Source: an uncultured Collinsella sp. (GTDB lineage: Bacteria; Actinomycetota; Coriobacteriia; Coriobacteriales; Coriobacteriaceae). Taken from it: a stretch of DNA of 19,162 bases. Location of the stretch: positions 1 to 19,162 of the forward strand of contig URNI01000031.1 in NCBI GenBank assembly GCA_900549135.1, given 5' to 3'. The notes below the pieces were generated by a model that ran no database searches, was not told where the DNA came from, and saw only the letters and a list, made by a program, of their open reading frames with translations. Both the position numbers and the translations under genes were made by a program. Shown here one piece after another: positions 1 to 8,613 of the stretch. Numbering within the stretch: position 1 is the stretch's first letter; each line of letters starts with the position of its first letter.

Positions 1-1253
1 GCATCATGGTCGTCTACATCGCGTTTGTCTGGCTTATGTACAAGCGCATCATGCCGCTTTCGGCCGCGACGTCCGCCGCGCAGAACAAGCTCTCGGGCGT
101 GCTTTCCGACGCGGTCACGAACATCTTGGCCGTTAAGACCTGCGGGCGCGAGGACTTTGAACGCGATCTGTTCGACGCCGCCGATCGTGCCGCGCGCGAT
201 GCCGAGACGGTCTCGATGCACGCCATGATGCAGCGCAACTTTACGACCTCGGGTCTTATCGTCATCACCATGGCCGTGGTGAGTGTGTTCGTGGCGGGCG
301 GCAACGCGTGGTTTGGCATCTCGGCCGGCTCGCTCGTCATGATCTTTACCTACACCTATAACCTCACCATGCGCCTGAACTACGTAAGCTCCATGATGCA
401 GCGCATCAACCGCGCACTCGGCGATGCGGCCGAGATGACGCGCGTGCTGGACGAGCCACGTTTGGTGGCAGATGACCCGGACGCCCCCGAGCTCAAAGTG
501 ACCGAGGGCGCGATTGATTTTGAGCACCTGAGTTTTGCGTACCGTGACGCTGCGGCGGGCGAGAGCGTGTTCGATAACCTGACACTTCATGTGGCGGCGG
601 GCCAGCGCGTGGGCCTGGTGGGCAAATCGGGTTCGGGTAAGACGACGCTCACCAAGCTGCTGCTGCGCCTGGACGATGTTCAGGGCGGCCGCGTGCTCGT
701 GGACGGTCAGGATGTCTCGCGCTGTACGCAGCAGAGCCTGCGCCGCCAGGTTGCCTACGTGCCGCAGGAGGCGCTGCTGTTCCACCGCTCCATTCGAGAG
801 AATATTGCCTACGGCCGCCCCGACGCCACTGATGAGCAGATTCGCGAGGCCGCGCGCCTGGCCAACGCCCTGGAGTTTATCGACCGCTTGCCCCGTGGCT
901 TTGACACCATGGTGGGCGAGCGCGGCGTCAAGCTTTCGGGCGGCCAACGCCAGCGCGTGGCCATCGCCCGTGCGATTCTCACCGACGCGCCGATTCTGGT
1001 GCTCGACGAGGCGACCTCTGCCCTCGACAGCGAGTCCGAGGCACTGGTGCAGGAGGCGCTCGAGAACCTGATGCGCGGCCGCACCTCCATTGTGGTGGCG
1101 CACCGCCTGTCTACCGTGGCGGCGCTCGACCGCATTGTGGTGCTGGCCGATGGCGAGATCGTCGAGGACGGCACGCATGCGCAGCTCGTCGAGGCGGGTG
1201 GCGAGTACGCGAGCCTGTGGAGCCGTCAGACCGGCGCATTCTTGGAGGCGTAA
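1..1253 (+). CDS. ABC exporter, fused permease/ATPase, 3' part only
   Basis: C-terminal part of a fused ABC transporter subunit (MsbA/multidrug exporter type) that would pump a substrate out of the cell using ATP. The reading frame is open to the left edge, so the true start is outside the window and most of the membrane domain is missing. What remains has two hydrophobic segments (near bases 6-50 and 255-320) and a complete nucleotide-binding domain. That domain shows Walker A GKSGSGKT (621-644), a Q-loop in AYVPQEALL, the signature LSGGQRQR (933-956), Walker B ILVLDEATSALD (993-1028) and the H-loop AHRLSTV. The substrate cannot be told from this part. Exporters of this kind often work as heterodimers, so a partner gene may lie upstream. 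The nth gene follows after 63 bases. Confidence 0.93.
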   Translation, partial: IMVVYIAFVWLMYKRIMPLSAATSAAQNKLSGVLSDAVTNILAVKTCGREDFERDLFDAADRAARDAETVSMHAMMQRNFTTSGLIVITMAVVSVFVAGGNAWFGISAGSLVMIFTYTYNLTMRLNYVSSMMQRINRALGDAAEMTRVLDEPRLVADDPDAPELKVTEGAIDFEHLSFAYRDAAAGESVFDNLTLHVAAGQRVGLVGKSGSGKTTLTKLLLRLDDVQGGRVLVDGQDVSRCTQQSLRRQVAYVPQEALLFHRSIRENIAYGRPDATDEQIREAARLANALEFIDRLPRGFDTMVGERGVKLSGGQRQRVAIARAILTDAPILVLDEATSALDSESEALVQEALENLMRGRTSIVVAHRLSTVAALDRIVVLADGEIVEDGTHAQLVEAGGEYASLWSRQTGAFLEA

Positions 1254-1316
1254 GCGTCTCGGACGTGGGACAATTGTGCCCATAAGTTTATTGTGCCGTT
1301 GAGCCGAGGAGTCGTT

Positions 1317-1982
1317 ATGCCACGCGAGACCAATGCCGCCAAGCGCGAGCGCGCCGTTGAGGTGTGTGAGCGCCTCAACCGTCGCTATGGCCCGGTCGAG
1401 TGCTTTTTGGACCACGAGAATCCCTTCCGCCTGCTGATCGCGGTGCTGCTCTCGGCGCAAACGACCGATGCGCAGGTCAACAAGGTGACGCCGCGGCTGT
1501 TTGCCCAGTGGCCCACGCCCGAGGCCATGGCTGGGGCGAGCGTGGCTGACGTGGCAGACACCATCAAGTCACTCGGCTTCTACAAGAGCAAAGCCAAGCA
1601 TGCCGTCGAGGCCGCGCAGATGATCGTCGCCGACTATGGCGGCGAGGTGCCGGCCGACATGAAGGAGCTCGTGAAGCTGCCGGGCGTGGGACGCAAGACG
1701 GCGAACATCGTGCTCAACGTGGGGTATGGCATCGTGGAGGGCATTGCGGTGGACACGCACGTCAACCGCATTGCGCACCGCCTGATGCTGAGCCCCAAGA
1801 CGCATGCCAAGGAGCCGCTCAAGACCGAGCAAGATCTGCTCAAGATTTTGCCGCACGAGTATTGGGAGTCGGTTAACCATCAGTGGATCACCTTCGGTCG
1901 CGAGATCTGCGACGCCCGCAAACCCAAGTGTGACGAGTGTCCGCTGGCAGATTTGTGCCCCAGCGTGCGCGTAGCGGGGTAG
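1317..1982 (+). CDS. nth: Endonuclease III (DNA glycosylase/AP lyase)
   Basis: Base-excision repair enzyme that removes oxidised pyrimidines and nicks the abasic site. The 221-residue protein has the usual family length. It shows the helix-hairpin-helix LPGVGRKTA with the catalytic lysine in GRKTAN, the catalytic aspartate in VDTHVNR, and a C-terminal 4Fe-4S cluster with spacing C-x6-C-x2-C-x5-C (CDARKPKCDECPLADLC). The ATG at 1317 is chosen because GAGGAG (1306-1311) sits 5 bases upstream; a GTG at 1293 is in frame but has no such site. It is followed by mfd, another DNA repair gene, after 157 bases. Confidence 0.97.
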   Translation: MPRETNAAKRERAVEVCERLNRRYGPVECFLDHENPFRLLIAVLLSAQTTDAQVNKVTPRLFAQWPTPEAMAGASVADVADTIKSLGFYKSKAKHAVEAAQMIVADYGGEVPADMKELVKLPGVGRKTANIVLNVGYGIVEGIAVDTHVNRIAHRLMLSPKTHAKEPLKTEQDLLKILPHEYWESVNHQWITFGREICDARKPKCDECPLADLCPSVRVAG

Positions 1983-2030
1983 GGCGGAACGCATCTTCGT
2001 CTGGCGTTTTTTGCGGGGCTGGGTTTGCCC

Positions 2031-2061
2031 TTGAGCCGGAGTCCTCTCCATGCGCTACCAT
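2031..2061 (+). promoter_or_regulatory. Possible mfd promoter
   Basis: TTGAGC (2031-2036) and TACCAT (2056-2061) are separated by 19 bases, longer than the ideal 17. Transcription would begin near 2067-2069. This is the best -35/-10 pair I see in the nth-mfd gap, and the call is weak. Confidence 0.35.
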
Positions 2062-2086
2062 GACAGACAATGTATTTGATGTACGA

Positions 2087-2114
2087 CCCGCCGAGCTTGC
2101 CCCGGCGGGCTTTT
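2087..2114 (+). terminator. Intrinsic terminator-like hairpin in the mfd leader
   Basis: CCCGCCG (2087-2093) pairs perfectly with CGGCGGG (2103-2109) across a 9-base loop and is followed by CTTTT. It lies only 26 bases before the mfd start. It may end the nth transcript. If the promoter suggested at 2031-2061 is real, it sits inside the mfd leader and could act as an attenuator. Confidence 0.6.
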
Positions 2115-2139
2115 GGCGTTGCGATGCCGGAGGAACAGC

Positions 2140-5100
2140 ATGCTCATTCACCGTATAGCCGCGCAGCTCTACACTGCCGAGGCGTTGCAGACCGTCGAGG
2201 CCGGACTCGATGCCGGCGAGGACGTGACGCTGGCCGTGTCGCAGTCGGGTCGCACGCTTATGGCGGCGGCCCAGTTTGCGCGCCGTCCGCGCCCCACGGT
2301 CTATATCGTGAGCGGCGAGGACGCGGCCGATCGCGCTGCGCGCAGCCTGGCCGCCTATGTGGGGCTGGCGCACGTGTGCCGCTTTCCCGAGCGCAAGGAC
2401 TATCCGTGGCGCGAGCAGGCGCCCGACGATGCCGTGGTGGCGCAGCGCTGCGAGGCTCTGGGGCGCATCGTGCGCGGGGACAACTGCATCATGGTTGCCT
2501 CGGCCCGCGCGCTGCTGCGCTGCGTGCCGCCGGTCGAGAGCCGCTATTGGGAGTCCACGACCTTTGCGGTGGGCGAGGAGATTCCTTTTGATGAGGTGCC
2601 GCAGCGCCTAGTGGGCATGGGCTACACCAATGCCGGCGCCGCCGACGCGCCCGGTCTGTTCCGCGTGCACGGCGACACCGTCGAGGTGTTTCCCGCGCAG
2701 GAAAAAGCGCCCGTGCGCGTTGAGTTCTTTGGCGACGAGATCGATCGCATCCGCCGCATGGTGAGCTCAACGGGGCAGACCATCGGTAACGAGGACAGTA
2801 TCGAGATCTTCCCCTGCCGTGAGCTGGCGCTTACCGACGAGGCCGTCCACAACATGCATGTGGCGCTCTATCGCGCCAGCCAGGACGACAGCAAACTGGC
2901 GGCGCTGCTCGAGATGGTGGATGCGCGTATCGTCACGCCCGAGCTCGACCGCTTTTTGCCGGTGATGTACGGCCAGACCGTAAGCCCGTTGGCGCACGTG
3001 AGCGGCAAGGCGCTGGTGGTTTTGTCCGAGCCGCGCTCGCTGTTCGACGACTGCCTGCGCGCCTACGAGGATATCGAGGCGCGTGCCGGCGAGGCAGGGA
3101 TTGACCGCCTGGATGGTCTGTACGTGCGCGCCCAACAGCTCGATTTTGGTGCCCAGCAGCGCCTGAACTACGTGAGCCTCATTCGTGCCGGCGGCGCGGT
3201 GACGGCAGAGCTCAAGATTGAGCAGCCGGCCATCGCAGGCTCGGACAACCGTTTTATGACGCGCATCCAGGAGGTCGTGGGCAAGCGCTATGCCTGCGTG
3301 TTTGCCATCCCCGACCGCGGTGCGCGCGAGTCGATGGAGCTCACCTTTGGCGACGAGGGCATTACCTTTGAGGAATCGCTGACCGCGGCGCCCGAAAATG
3401 TCGGCGCTATCGGCGACCGCGTTCGCGTGGCAGCGGCGGATTCCGCCGACCGTGCCGCACGCCAGGAGGCCCATGCTTCCATTCGCGAGCGTAAGGCCGA
3501 CGCGCTCAACGCCCGCTCGCTCGAGGCGGGCGCCGCGCAGGCTGCCGCCGGCGCCGCCGTGCCCACTATTTCGCGCGGACGTGTGACCTTTGTCGATGCC
3601 GCCTTGCCGCAGGGCGTGGTGGTGCCCGATGCCAACCTGGCCGTGTTCTCGATCGCCGACCTCAACGCCCGCATGGACGCCAACCGCGCGCGCAGCCGCC
3701 GCAAGGTGGACATTACGCAGATCACGTTCCCGTTTAAGCCGGGCGATTACGTGGTGCACGCTACCCACGGCATCGCGCTCTTTAGCGAGATCGCGCGCCA
3801 GGAAGTGGGCGGCAAGGAACGCGACTACTTTTTGCTGGAATATGCCGATGGCGACAAGCTCTACGTGCCGCTCGAGCAGGTCGACCGCATCACGCGCTAC
3901 GTTGGCCCCGACGGCGACAAGCCGCGCCTGACCAGGCTCAACACAGCCGACTGGACGCGCGCTACCAACAAGGCGCGCAAGAACGCCAAAAAGCTGGCGT
4001 TTGACCTGGTCGACCTGTATACGCGCCGCTCGTCGATTACCGGTATCGCCTGCCCGCCCGACACGCCCGAGCAGATTGAGATGGAGGAGAGCTTCCCTTA
4101 CGACGAGACGCGCGACCAGCTGGAGGCCATCGCCGATATTAAGGCCGACATGGAGGCGCCCAAGCCCATGGACCGCCTGCTCTGCGGCGACGTGGGCTTT
4201 GGCAAGACCGAGGTCGCTCTGCGCGCGGCGTTTAAGTGCGTGGACTCCGGCCGCCAGGTCATGGTGCTCTGTCCCACGACCATTCTGGCCCAGCAGCACT
4301 ACGAGACCTTCTTTGAGCGCTTTGCCCCGTTTGGCCTCGAGGTCGAGGTGCTCAGCCGCTTCCGCACGCCGGCGGAGCAGAAGCGCGCGCTCAAGGCGTT
4401 TGCCGAGGGCACGATCGATGTGCTCATCGGCACGCACCGCTTGCTTTCGGCCGATGTGAACCCAAAGAACTTGGGCCTGGTGATCATCGACGAGGAACAG
4501 CGCTTTGGCGTGCAGCACAAGGAGCAGCTCAAGAACCTGCGCGAGCAGATTGACGTGCTCACGCTTTCGGCCACGCCTATCCCGCGTACCATGCAGATGG
4601 CCACGAGCGGCGTGCGCGACATGAGCCTGATTACCACGCCGCCCACCGGGCGTCGCCCCGTGATCGTGCACGTGGGGGAGTACGACCCCGATGTGGTGAG
4701 CGCGGCGATTCGCCTGGAGGTGGGTCGCGGCGGCCAGGTGTACTACGTGTCCAACCGCGTCAAGACCATCGATGACGCCGTGGCACGCGTGCACGAGGCC
4801 GCGCCCGAGGCACGCGTGGGCGTGGCGCACGGCAAGATGAGCCCGCGCGAGGTCGAGGACGTGATGATCGAGTTCGCGACCAAAAAGATCGATGTACTCA
4901 TCGCCACGACCATCGTGGAGAGCGGCATCGATAACGCGACCGCCAACACGCTGATCATCGAGGACTCGCAGCGCCTTGGCCTTGCGCAGCTCTACCAGCT
5001 CAAGGGCCGTGTGGGCCGCTCTGCCACGCAGGCCTACGCGTACTTTATGTTCCCGGGCGAGCTGCCTCTCACCGAGGAGGCGACGGCGCGCCTGACCGCA

Positions 5101-5772
5101 CTTTCCGAGTTCCAGGACCTGGGCAGCGGCATGCGCATCGCCATGCGCGACCTGGAGATCCGTGGTGCCGGCTCGCTTATGGGCGCCGAGCAGCACGGCA
5201 ACCTGTCGAGCGTGGGCTTTGACCTGTTTACGCAGATGCTGGGCCAGGCGGTGGCTGAGGCGCGCGGCGACGACGATGCCGGCGTGGAGGCGGCGAGCGT
5301 GGGCATTAACCTGCCGGCTGACTACTTCTTGTCCGAGGAGTACCTGCCGGCGGTGGACCAGCGCGTGCTCGTGTACCGCAAGCTCGCGGCGGCAGAGGAC
5401 CTGGAGAGCATCGACGAGGTGCAGGAGGAGACCGAGGCCGCGCATGGCGAGCTGCCGTTGGCGGGACTCAACCTGTTCAATCGCGCGCGCATCCGCATCC
5501 GCGGCGAGCGCCTGGGGCTCGAGAGCGTAACGCTCAGCGGCGGACGCATCACGTTTTTGGGCGTCGACGTGCCCAAGAAGGTGGCCTATGAGCTTAAGAC
5601 TCGCTATGGCGCGGTGAACTTCCCCAAGAGCCGCAAGCTGTCGGTACCCTACAAGGCGGGCGCCGGTGCGGGCAGCGGCCTGGGTCGCGGCCTCGACGCC
5701 AACGACGGCACCGGCCCGGTGGCGGCGGCGCTCATGCTGCTGCAGCAGTTGGGTGCCAGCGACGACGACTAA
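2140..5772 (+). CDS. mfd: Transcription-repair coupling factor Mfd
   Basis: ATP-driven DNA translocase that removes RNA polymerase stalled at DNA damage and recruits UvrA. The 1210-residue length fits the family. The N-terminal part resembles UvrB (RVEFFGDEIDRIRRM). A CarD-like RNA-polymerase-interacting domain lies around residues 528-590 (KPGDYVVHATHGIALF). The helicase motor has Walker A GDVGFGKT (about 683-690), the DEEQ box (784-787) in IIDEEQRFGVQHKEQ, SATPIPRTMQM, and motifs V-VI in TTIVESGIDNA and QLKGRVGRS. The C-terminal TRCF domain follows (ADYFLSEEYLP). The ATG at 2140 is preferred because GGAGG (2129-2133) precedes it; an ATG at 2113 in the same frame lacks one. A dispersed hairpin repeat begins 2 bases after the stop. 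Confidence 0.98.
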   Translation: MLIHRIAAQLYTAEALQTVEAGLDAGEDVTLAVSQSGRTLMAAAQFARRPRPTVYIVSGEDAADRAARSLAAYVGLAHVCRFPERKDYPWREQAPDDAVVAQRCEALGRIVRGDNCIMVASARALLRCVPPVESRYWESTTFAVGEEIPFDEVPQRLVGMGYTNAGAADAPGLFRVHGDTVEVFPAQEKAPVRVEFFGDEIDRIRRMVSSTGQTIGNEDSIEIFPCRELALTDEAVHNMHVALYRASQDDSKLAALLEMVDARIVTPELDRFLPVMYGQTVSPLAHVSGKALVVLSEPRSLFDDCLRAYEDIEARAGEAGIDRLDGLYVRAQQLDFGAQQRLNYVSLIRAGGAVTAELKIEQPAIAGSDNRFMTRIQEVVGKRYACVFAIPDRGARESMELTFGDEGITFEESLTAAPENVGAIGDRVRVAAADSADRAARQEAHASIRERKADALNARSLEAGAAQAAAGAAVPTISRGRVTFVDAALPQGVVVPDANLAVFSIADLNARMDANRARSRRKVDITQITFPFKPGDYVVHATHGIALFSEIARQEVGGKERDYFLLEYADGDKLYVPLEQVDRITRYVGPDGDKPRLTRLNTADWTRATNKARKNAKKLAFDLVDLYTRRSSITGIACPPDTPEQIEMEESFPYDETRDQLEAIADIKADMEAPKPMDRLLCGDVGFGKTEVALRAAFKCVDSGRQVMVLCPTTILAQQHYETFFERFAPFGLEVEVLSRFRTPAEQKRALKAFAEGTIDVLIGTHRLLSADVNPKNLGLVIIDEEQRFGVQHKEQLKNLREQIDVLTLSATPIPRTMQMATSGVRDMSLITTPPTGRRPVIVHVGEYDPDVVSAAIRLEVGRGGQVYYVSNRVKTIDDAVARVHEAAPEARVGVAHGKMSPREVEDVMIEFATKKIDVLIATTIVESGIDNATANTLIIEDSQRLGLAQLYQLKGRVGRSATQAYAYFMFPGELPLTEEATARLTALSEFQDLGSGMRIAMRDLEIRGAGSLMGAEQHGNLSSVGFDLFTQMLGQAVAEARGDDDAGVEAASVGINLPADYFLSEEYLPAVDQRVLVYRKLAAAEDLESIDEVQEETEAAHGELPLAGLNLFNRARIRIRGERLGLESVTLSGGRITFLGVDVPKKVAYELKTRYGAVNFPKSRKLSVPYKAGAGAGSGLGRGLDANDGTGPVAAALMLLQQLGASDDD

Positions 5773-5774
5773 CG

Positions 5775-5888
5775 GGTCGACGCTGCAAACGCCCCATTTG
5801 GGCAATCTGACCCTCACTCGTCGGTCGCGTACGCAAGTACGCTTCCCTCCTCCTTCGGGCCACCTTGCCACAAATGGAACGTTTTCGC
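5775..5888 (+). repeat. Dispersed hairpin repeat A, copy 1
   Basis: Imperfect inverted repeat just after the mfd stop, running from GGTCGACGCTGC to GTTTTCGC. The outer arms AAACGCCCCATTTG (5787-5800) and CAAATGGAACGTTT (5871-5884) pair at 12 of 14 positions. GGCAA pairs with TTGCC further in, and the apex is GCGTAC-GCAA-GTACGC (5827-5842) with a GNRA-type loop. Bases 5775-5832 match the copy at 19105-19162 at 50 of 58 positions without gaps. An A-run before and a T-run after the stem also make it look like a very large intrinsic terminator. Confidence 0.85.
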
Positions 5889-5987
5889 TTACTTATGCTC
5901 AACCTGTAAGGGTATTTACGGGACAAAGCCATCTTCGTCTCACCCACATTGCAGGTTGACCGCCCTTCGCCCGACCGAAAGGAAAGC

Positions 5988-6851
5988 ATGTTCGGATACA
6001 TCTATAAGAAAGATGTCGCCATTATCGCGGTTGTTCTGTGCCTTTGTCTGGGCGTGGGCAGTTTCTTCGATTATCAGATCTCGAGCGCGCTGTTCAACGT
6101 CGGCAGCATGTACGGCCGCTTTATCGAGGCCGCCGGCGAGCTGCCGTTTGAGCTGACGGCGAGCATCGCGGGCGTTATGCTCGTGCGCGCGGTGCGTCCC
6201 GATTCCAGAGGGAGCAAATGGCTCGCCGTGCTCGGCATCCTTGTCAACGTTGGCCTGGCCGGCTACGAGATCGTCTCGTCCCTGAAGGTTGGCGGCAAAC
6301 TCATTGCCGTTCAGCTGGTGCTGACGTTTGTGCTGGTGATCACCGCCAACCTTATCGTCTATCGCCTCACGCGCGCGACCGAGCCCGACGAGCTCACACG
6401 CTGGGCGCTGATGGTGCTTTTCGTGTGGATCGCTCAAGCCATCATCCTCAACGTCATTGTTAAGCCGTTGTGGTCGCGCCCGCGCATGCGCGTGATCGAG
6501 GTCACGCCGGGGCTCAATTTTCAGCCGTGGTGGGTAATCGGTAACCCCGACAAGTGGGCCTTTATCGCCGCCGGCGTAATCAAGGACGGCTTTAAGTCGT
6601 TTGCGAGCGGACACACGGCGCACGCGGCGATCGGCCTTATGCTCGCCGGGCTTCCCGCGGCGGCCTTTAAGGAAAAACCGTCGCGCCGCCGGGTGGTCTT
6701 TTGGACGGCGGCTGTGGTCGCGGCGCTCGTCGCCTTTGGCCGTATCGTGATCGGAGCGCATTTTTTGAGTGACGTGAGCTGCGGTTTTGCTCTGGTACTG
6801 GCACTTGAGTGCCTTGCCGCGCGTATTGCCTATCCCAACGGCGTACAATAG
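5988..6851 (+). CDS. PAP2-family membrane phosphatase
   Basis: Integral membrane protein of the type 2 phosphatidic acid phosphatase family, which removes phosphate from lipid phosphates such as undecaprenyl or phosphatidylglycerol phosphates. The 287-residue protein has several hydrophobic segments. It carries the three family motifs: K159 to R164-P165 in KPLWSRPR, SGH at 207-209 in FASGHTAHA, and R252-x5-H258-x3-D262 in GRIVIGAHFLSD. The ATG at 5988 follows AAAGGAAA at a good distance; the GTT/ATG-like extension upstream has no ribosome site. The substrate cannot be told. The next gene begins 45 bases downstream, so the two may be cotranscribed. Confidence 0.88.
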   Translation: MFGYIYKKDVAIIAVVLCLCLGVGSFFDYQISSALFNVGSMYGRFIEAAGELPFELTASIAGVMLVRAVRPDSRGSKWLAVLGILVNVGLAGYEIVSSLKVGGKLIAVQLVLTFVLVITANLIVYRLTRATEPDELTRWALMVLFVWIAQAIILNVIVKPLWSRPRMRVIEVTPGLNFQPWWVIGNPDKWAFIAAGVIKDGFKSFASGHTAHAAIGLMLAGLPAAAFKEKPSRRRVVFWTAAVVAALVAFGRIVIGAHFLSDVSCGFALVLALECLAARIAYPNGVQ

Positions 6852-6896
6852 CTCCGTTTGAATCATCTGGCCGATACCCGGTAAGAGAGGATTGCC

Positions 6897-7922
6897 ATGC
6901 TCGCGTTTAACAACGATTATTCCCACGGCGCACACCCGGCGGTGCTGCAGGCGCTCGTCGACACCAATATGGAGCCGCAGCCCGGCTACGGTACCGATGC
7001 ACATACCGAGCGTGCCAAGCAGCTTATTCGCGAGGCCTGCCAGGCCCCCGATGCCGACGTGTTTTTTCTGGTGGGCGGCACGCAGGCCAACGCGACGGTG
7101 ATCGATATGCTGCTCGCGCCGTACGAGGGCGTCGTTGCTGCCGAGACTGGCCACGTTGCCTGCCACGAGGCGGGCGCCATCGAGTTTGGCGGCCACAAGG
7201 TACTTACCATCCCCGGCTACGAGGGCAAGATGCACGCCGAGGACCTCGAGAACTATATCCAGGTGTTCTACGAAAACGAGAGCTACGAGCACACGGTGTT
7301 CCCGGGCGCCGTGTACGTGAGTCTGTCGACCGAGTACGGCACGCTGTACTCCAAGGCCGAGCTCGCGGCGATTCACGCGGTGTGCCAGAAGCGCGAGATT
7401 CCGCTGTTTGTGGACGGTGCTCGTCTGGCCTATGCGCTGGCGGCCGATGAGTGCGACATTACCCTGCCCGAGCTGGCGCAGCTGTGCGACGTGTTCTACA
7501 TCGGCGGCACCAAGTGCGGCGCGCTCTGCGGCGAGGCTGTGGTGTTCTGCGGCATGCACGCTCCGGCGCATCCCATTCCGCGTATTAAGCAGCACGGTGC
7601 GTTGCTGGCCAAGGGCCGCCTGACGGGCGTGCAGTTTGAGGCGCTCTTTACCGACGGCCTGTATTTTGAGATTGGCCGTCAGGCGATCGAAACCGCTCAG
7701 GCGCTTCGTCGCGTGCTGCACGAGCACGGCTACCGGTTCTTTTTGGAGACGCCCACAAACCAGCAGTTCGTGATTCTGCCCAACGAGGACATGGCGCGCA
7801 TTCGCGAGCATGCGGCGATCGAGTACTGGGAAAAGTACGACGAGGCCCACACGGTGGTGCGCTTTTGCACCAGCTGGGCCACGACGCAGGAGGATATCGA
7901 CGCGTTGGCGGCGGTTCTGTAA
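6897..7922 (+). CDS. Threonine aldolase / beta-eliminating lyase family PLP enzyme
   Basis: Cytoplasmic fold-type I PLP enzyme of 341 residues, similar to low-specificity L-threonine aldolases that split L-threonine or L-allo-threonine into glycine and acetaldehyde. The start FNNDYSHGAHP and the GYGTDAHTERA segment are typical. Cofactor-binding features are FVDGARL (D173) and YIGGTKCG, with the Schiff-base lysine at about K206. A GAGAGG site precedes the ATG at 6897. It could act on another beta-hydroxy or aromatic amino acid, so the exact substrate is uncertain. A strong terminator follows. Confidence 0.85.
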   Translation: MLAFNNDYSHGAHPAVLQALVDTNMEPQPGYGTDAHTERAKQLIREACQAPDADVFFLVGGTQANATVIDMLLAPYEGVVAAETGHVACHEAGAIEFGGHKVLTIPGYEGKMHAEDLENYIQVFYENESYEHTVFPGAVYVSLSTEYGTLYSKAELAAIHAVCQKREIPLFVDGARLAYALAADECDITLPELAQLCDVFYIGGTKCGALCGEAVVFCGMHAPAHPIPRIKQHGALLAKGRLTGVQFEALFTDGLYFEIGRQAIETAQALRRVLHEHGYRFFLETPTNQQFVILPNEDMARIREHAAIEYWEKYDEAHTVVRFCTSWATTQEDIDALAAVL

Positions 7923-7940
7923 CCTGATGTAATGACGAGG

Positions 7941-7983
7941 GGCCGCTTTGCGCTGGGTTTGGCGCAAGGCGGCCTTTGTTTTT
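7941..7983 (+). terminator. Strong intrinsic terminator after the PLP enzyme gene
   Basis: GGCCGCTTTGCGC (7941-7953) pairs with GCGCAAGGCGGCC (7962-7974) over 13 bp with one G-T wobble, and TTTGTTTTT follows. The acetyltransferase ATG lies only 17 bases after the T-run, so that gene has no room for its own promoter unless the promoter lies upstream of or within this hairpin. Confidence 0.88.
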
Positions 7984-7999
7984 GAGGGAGAAGGGTTGT

Positions 8000-8590
8000 A
8001 TGACCGAGATGTCCGAGCCGACGATTCGTCTGGCGACACCCGATGATGCGCCGGCGTTGCTTGCCATCTATGAGCCGTATGTGCGCCAGACGGCGATTAC
8101 CTGCGAATATGAGGTGCCGAGCGTTGAGGAGTTCACCGGGCGCATCGAGCGTACGCTCAAGCGCTATCCGTATCTGGTGATGGAGCTGGACGGGCGTCCG
8201 GTAGGCTATGCCTATGTGAGTCCGCTCAACAGCCGCGAGGCATACGACTGGTCGGTCGAGACGTCGATCTACCTGGCGCGCGACGTGCGCCACGGCGGGC
8301 TGGGCCGCAAGCTGCACGATGCGCTCAAGCAATGCCTGATCGCGATGGGCATCACCAACATGTGCGCGCTCATCGCCGTGCCGCACGACAAGGACGACGA
8401 GTATCTAACGCACAATAGCCAGGACTTCCATGCCCATATGGGATATCGCCTGGTGGGCGCCTTCGATCGCTGTGCCCAAAAGTTCGGCCGCTGGTACGAC
8501 ATGTGCTGGATGGAGTTGGTCCTGGCCGAGCGCACGCCCAACCAACCCAAACCAACCTGGTTCCCCGACCTCCCCAAACCTACCATTTAG
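8000..8590 (+). CDS. GNAT N-acetyltransferase, phosphinothricin/methionine-sulfoximine type
   Basis: Acetyl-CoA dependent N-acetyltransferase of 196 residues, resembling the Pat/YncA (MnaT) subgroup that acetylates amino acids or analogues. It opens with TIRLATPDDAPALLAIYEPYV. It has GRPVGYAYVSP in the central strands and the acetyl-CoA loop VRHGGLGRKL, followed by HMGYRLVGAFDRCAQKFGRWYDMCWME. GAGGGAGAAGGG precedes the ATG at 8000. The last residues are unusual: after the conserved end the protein runs into a Pro/Lys/Asn-rich tail, and the stop codon (8588-8590) lies inside a dispersed repeat (8577-8613). The original 3' end may have been replaced by repeat sequence. Confidence 0.88.
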   Translation: MTEMSEPTIRLATPDDAPALLAIYEPYVRQTAITCEYEVPSVEEFTGRIERTLKRYPYLVMELDGRPVGYAYVSPLNSREAYDWSVETSIYLARDVRHGGLGRKLHDALKQCLIAMGITNMCALIAVPHDKDDEYLTHNSQDFHAHMGYRLVGAFDRCAQKFGRWYDMCWMELVLAERTPNQPKPTWFPDLPKPTI

Positions 8591-8613
8591 GGACAGGTTT
8601 ATTTTGGCAGGTT
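8577..8613 (-). repeat. Dispersed short repeat B, reversed copy between convergent genes
   Basis: Read on the - strand this is a 37-base relative of the repeats at 16081-16127 and 18216-18263. The ends pair (AACCT..CC with GG..AGGTT, one A-C mismatch) around a loop containing AAACCTGTCCC. Both neighbouring genes end in it: the acetyltransferase TAG is at 8588-8590 and the GntR stop uses 8612-8614. Confidence 0.75.

Noticed and set aside
2070..2591. A possible leaderless upstream frame starting near the supposed mfd transcription start
   Set aside because: It runs out of frame into mfd with an Arg/Gly-rich shadow translation and has no ribosome site; not enough to call a leader peptide.
2767..5871. 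A 1034-codon open frame on the - strand opposite mfd
   Set aside because: It is the mirror of a high-GC gene with strong codon bias, has no ribosome site or recognisable domain, and mfd is certain.
6826..6849. Promoter for the PLP enzyme gene (TTGCCT and TACAAT)
   Set aside because: The spacer is only 12 bases, too short for a normal promoter.
5940..8039. A 699-codon open frame on the - strand across the PAP2 and PLP enzyme genes
   Set aside because: It spans two well-supported + strand genes and a terminator, and its translation is low-complexity His/Arg/Leu-rich sequence.
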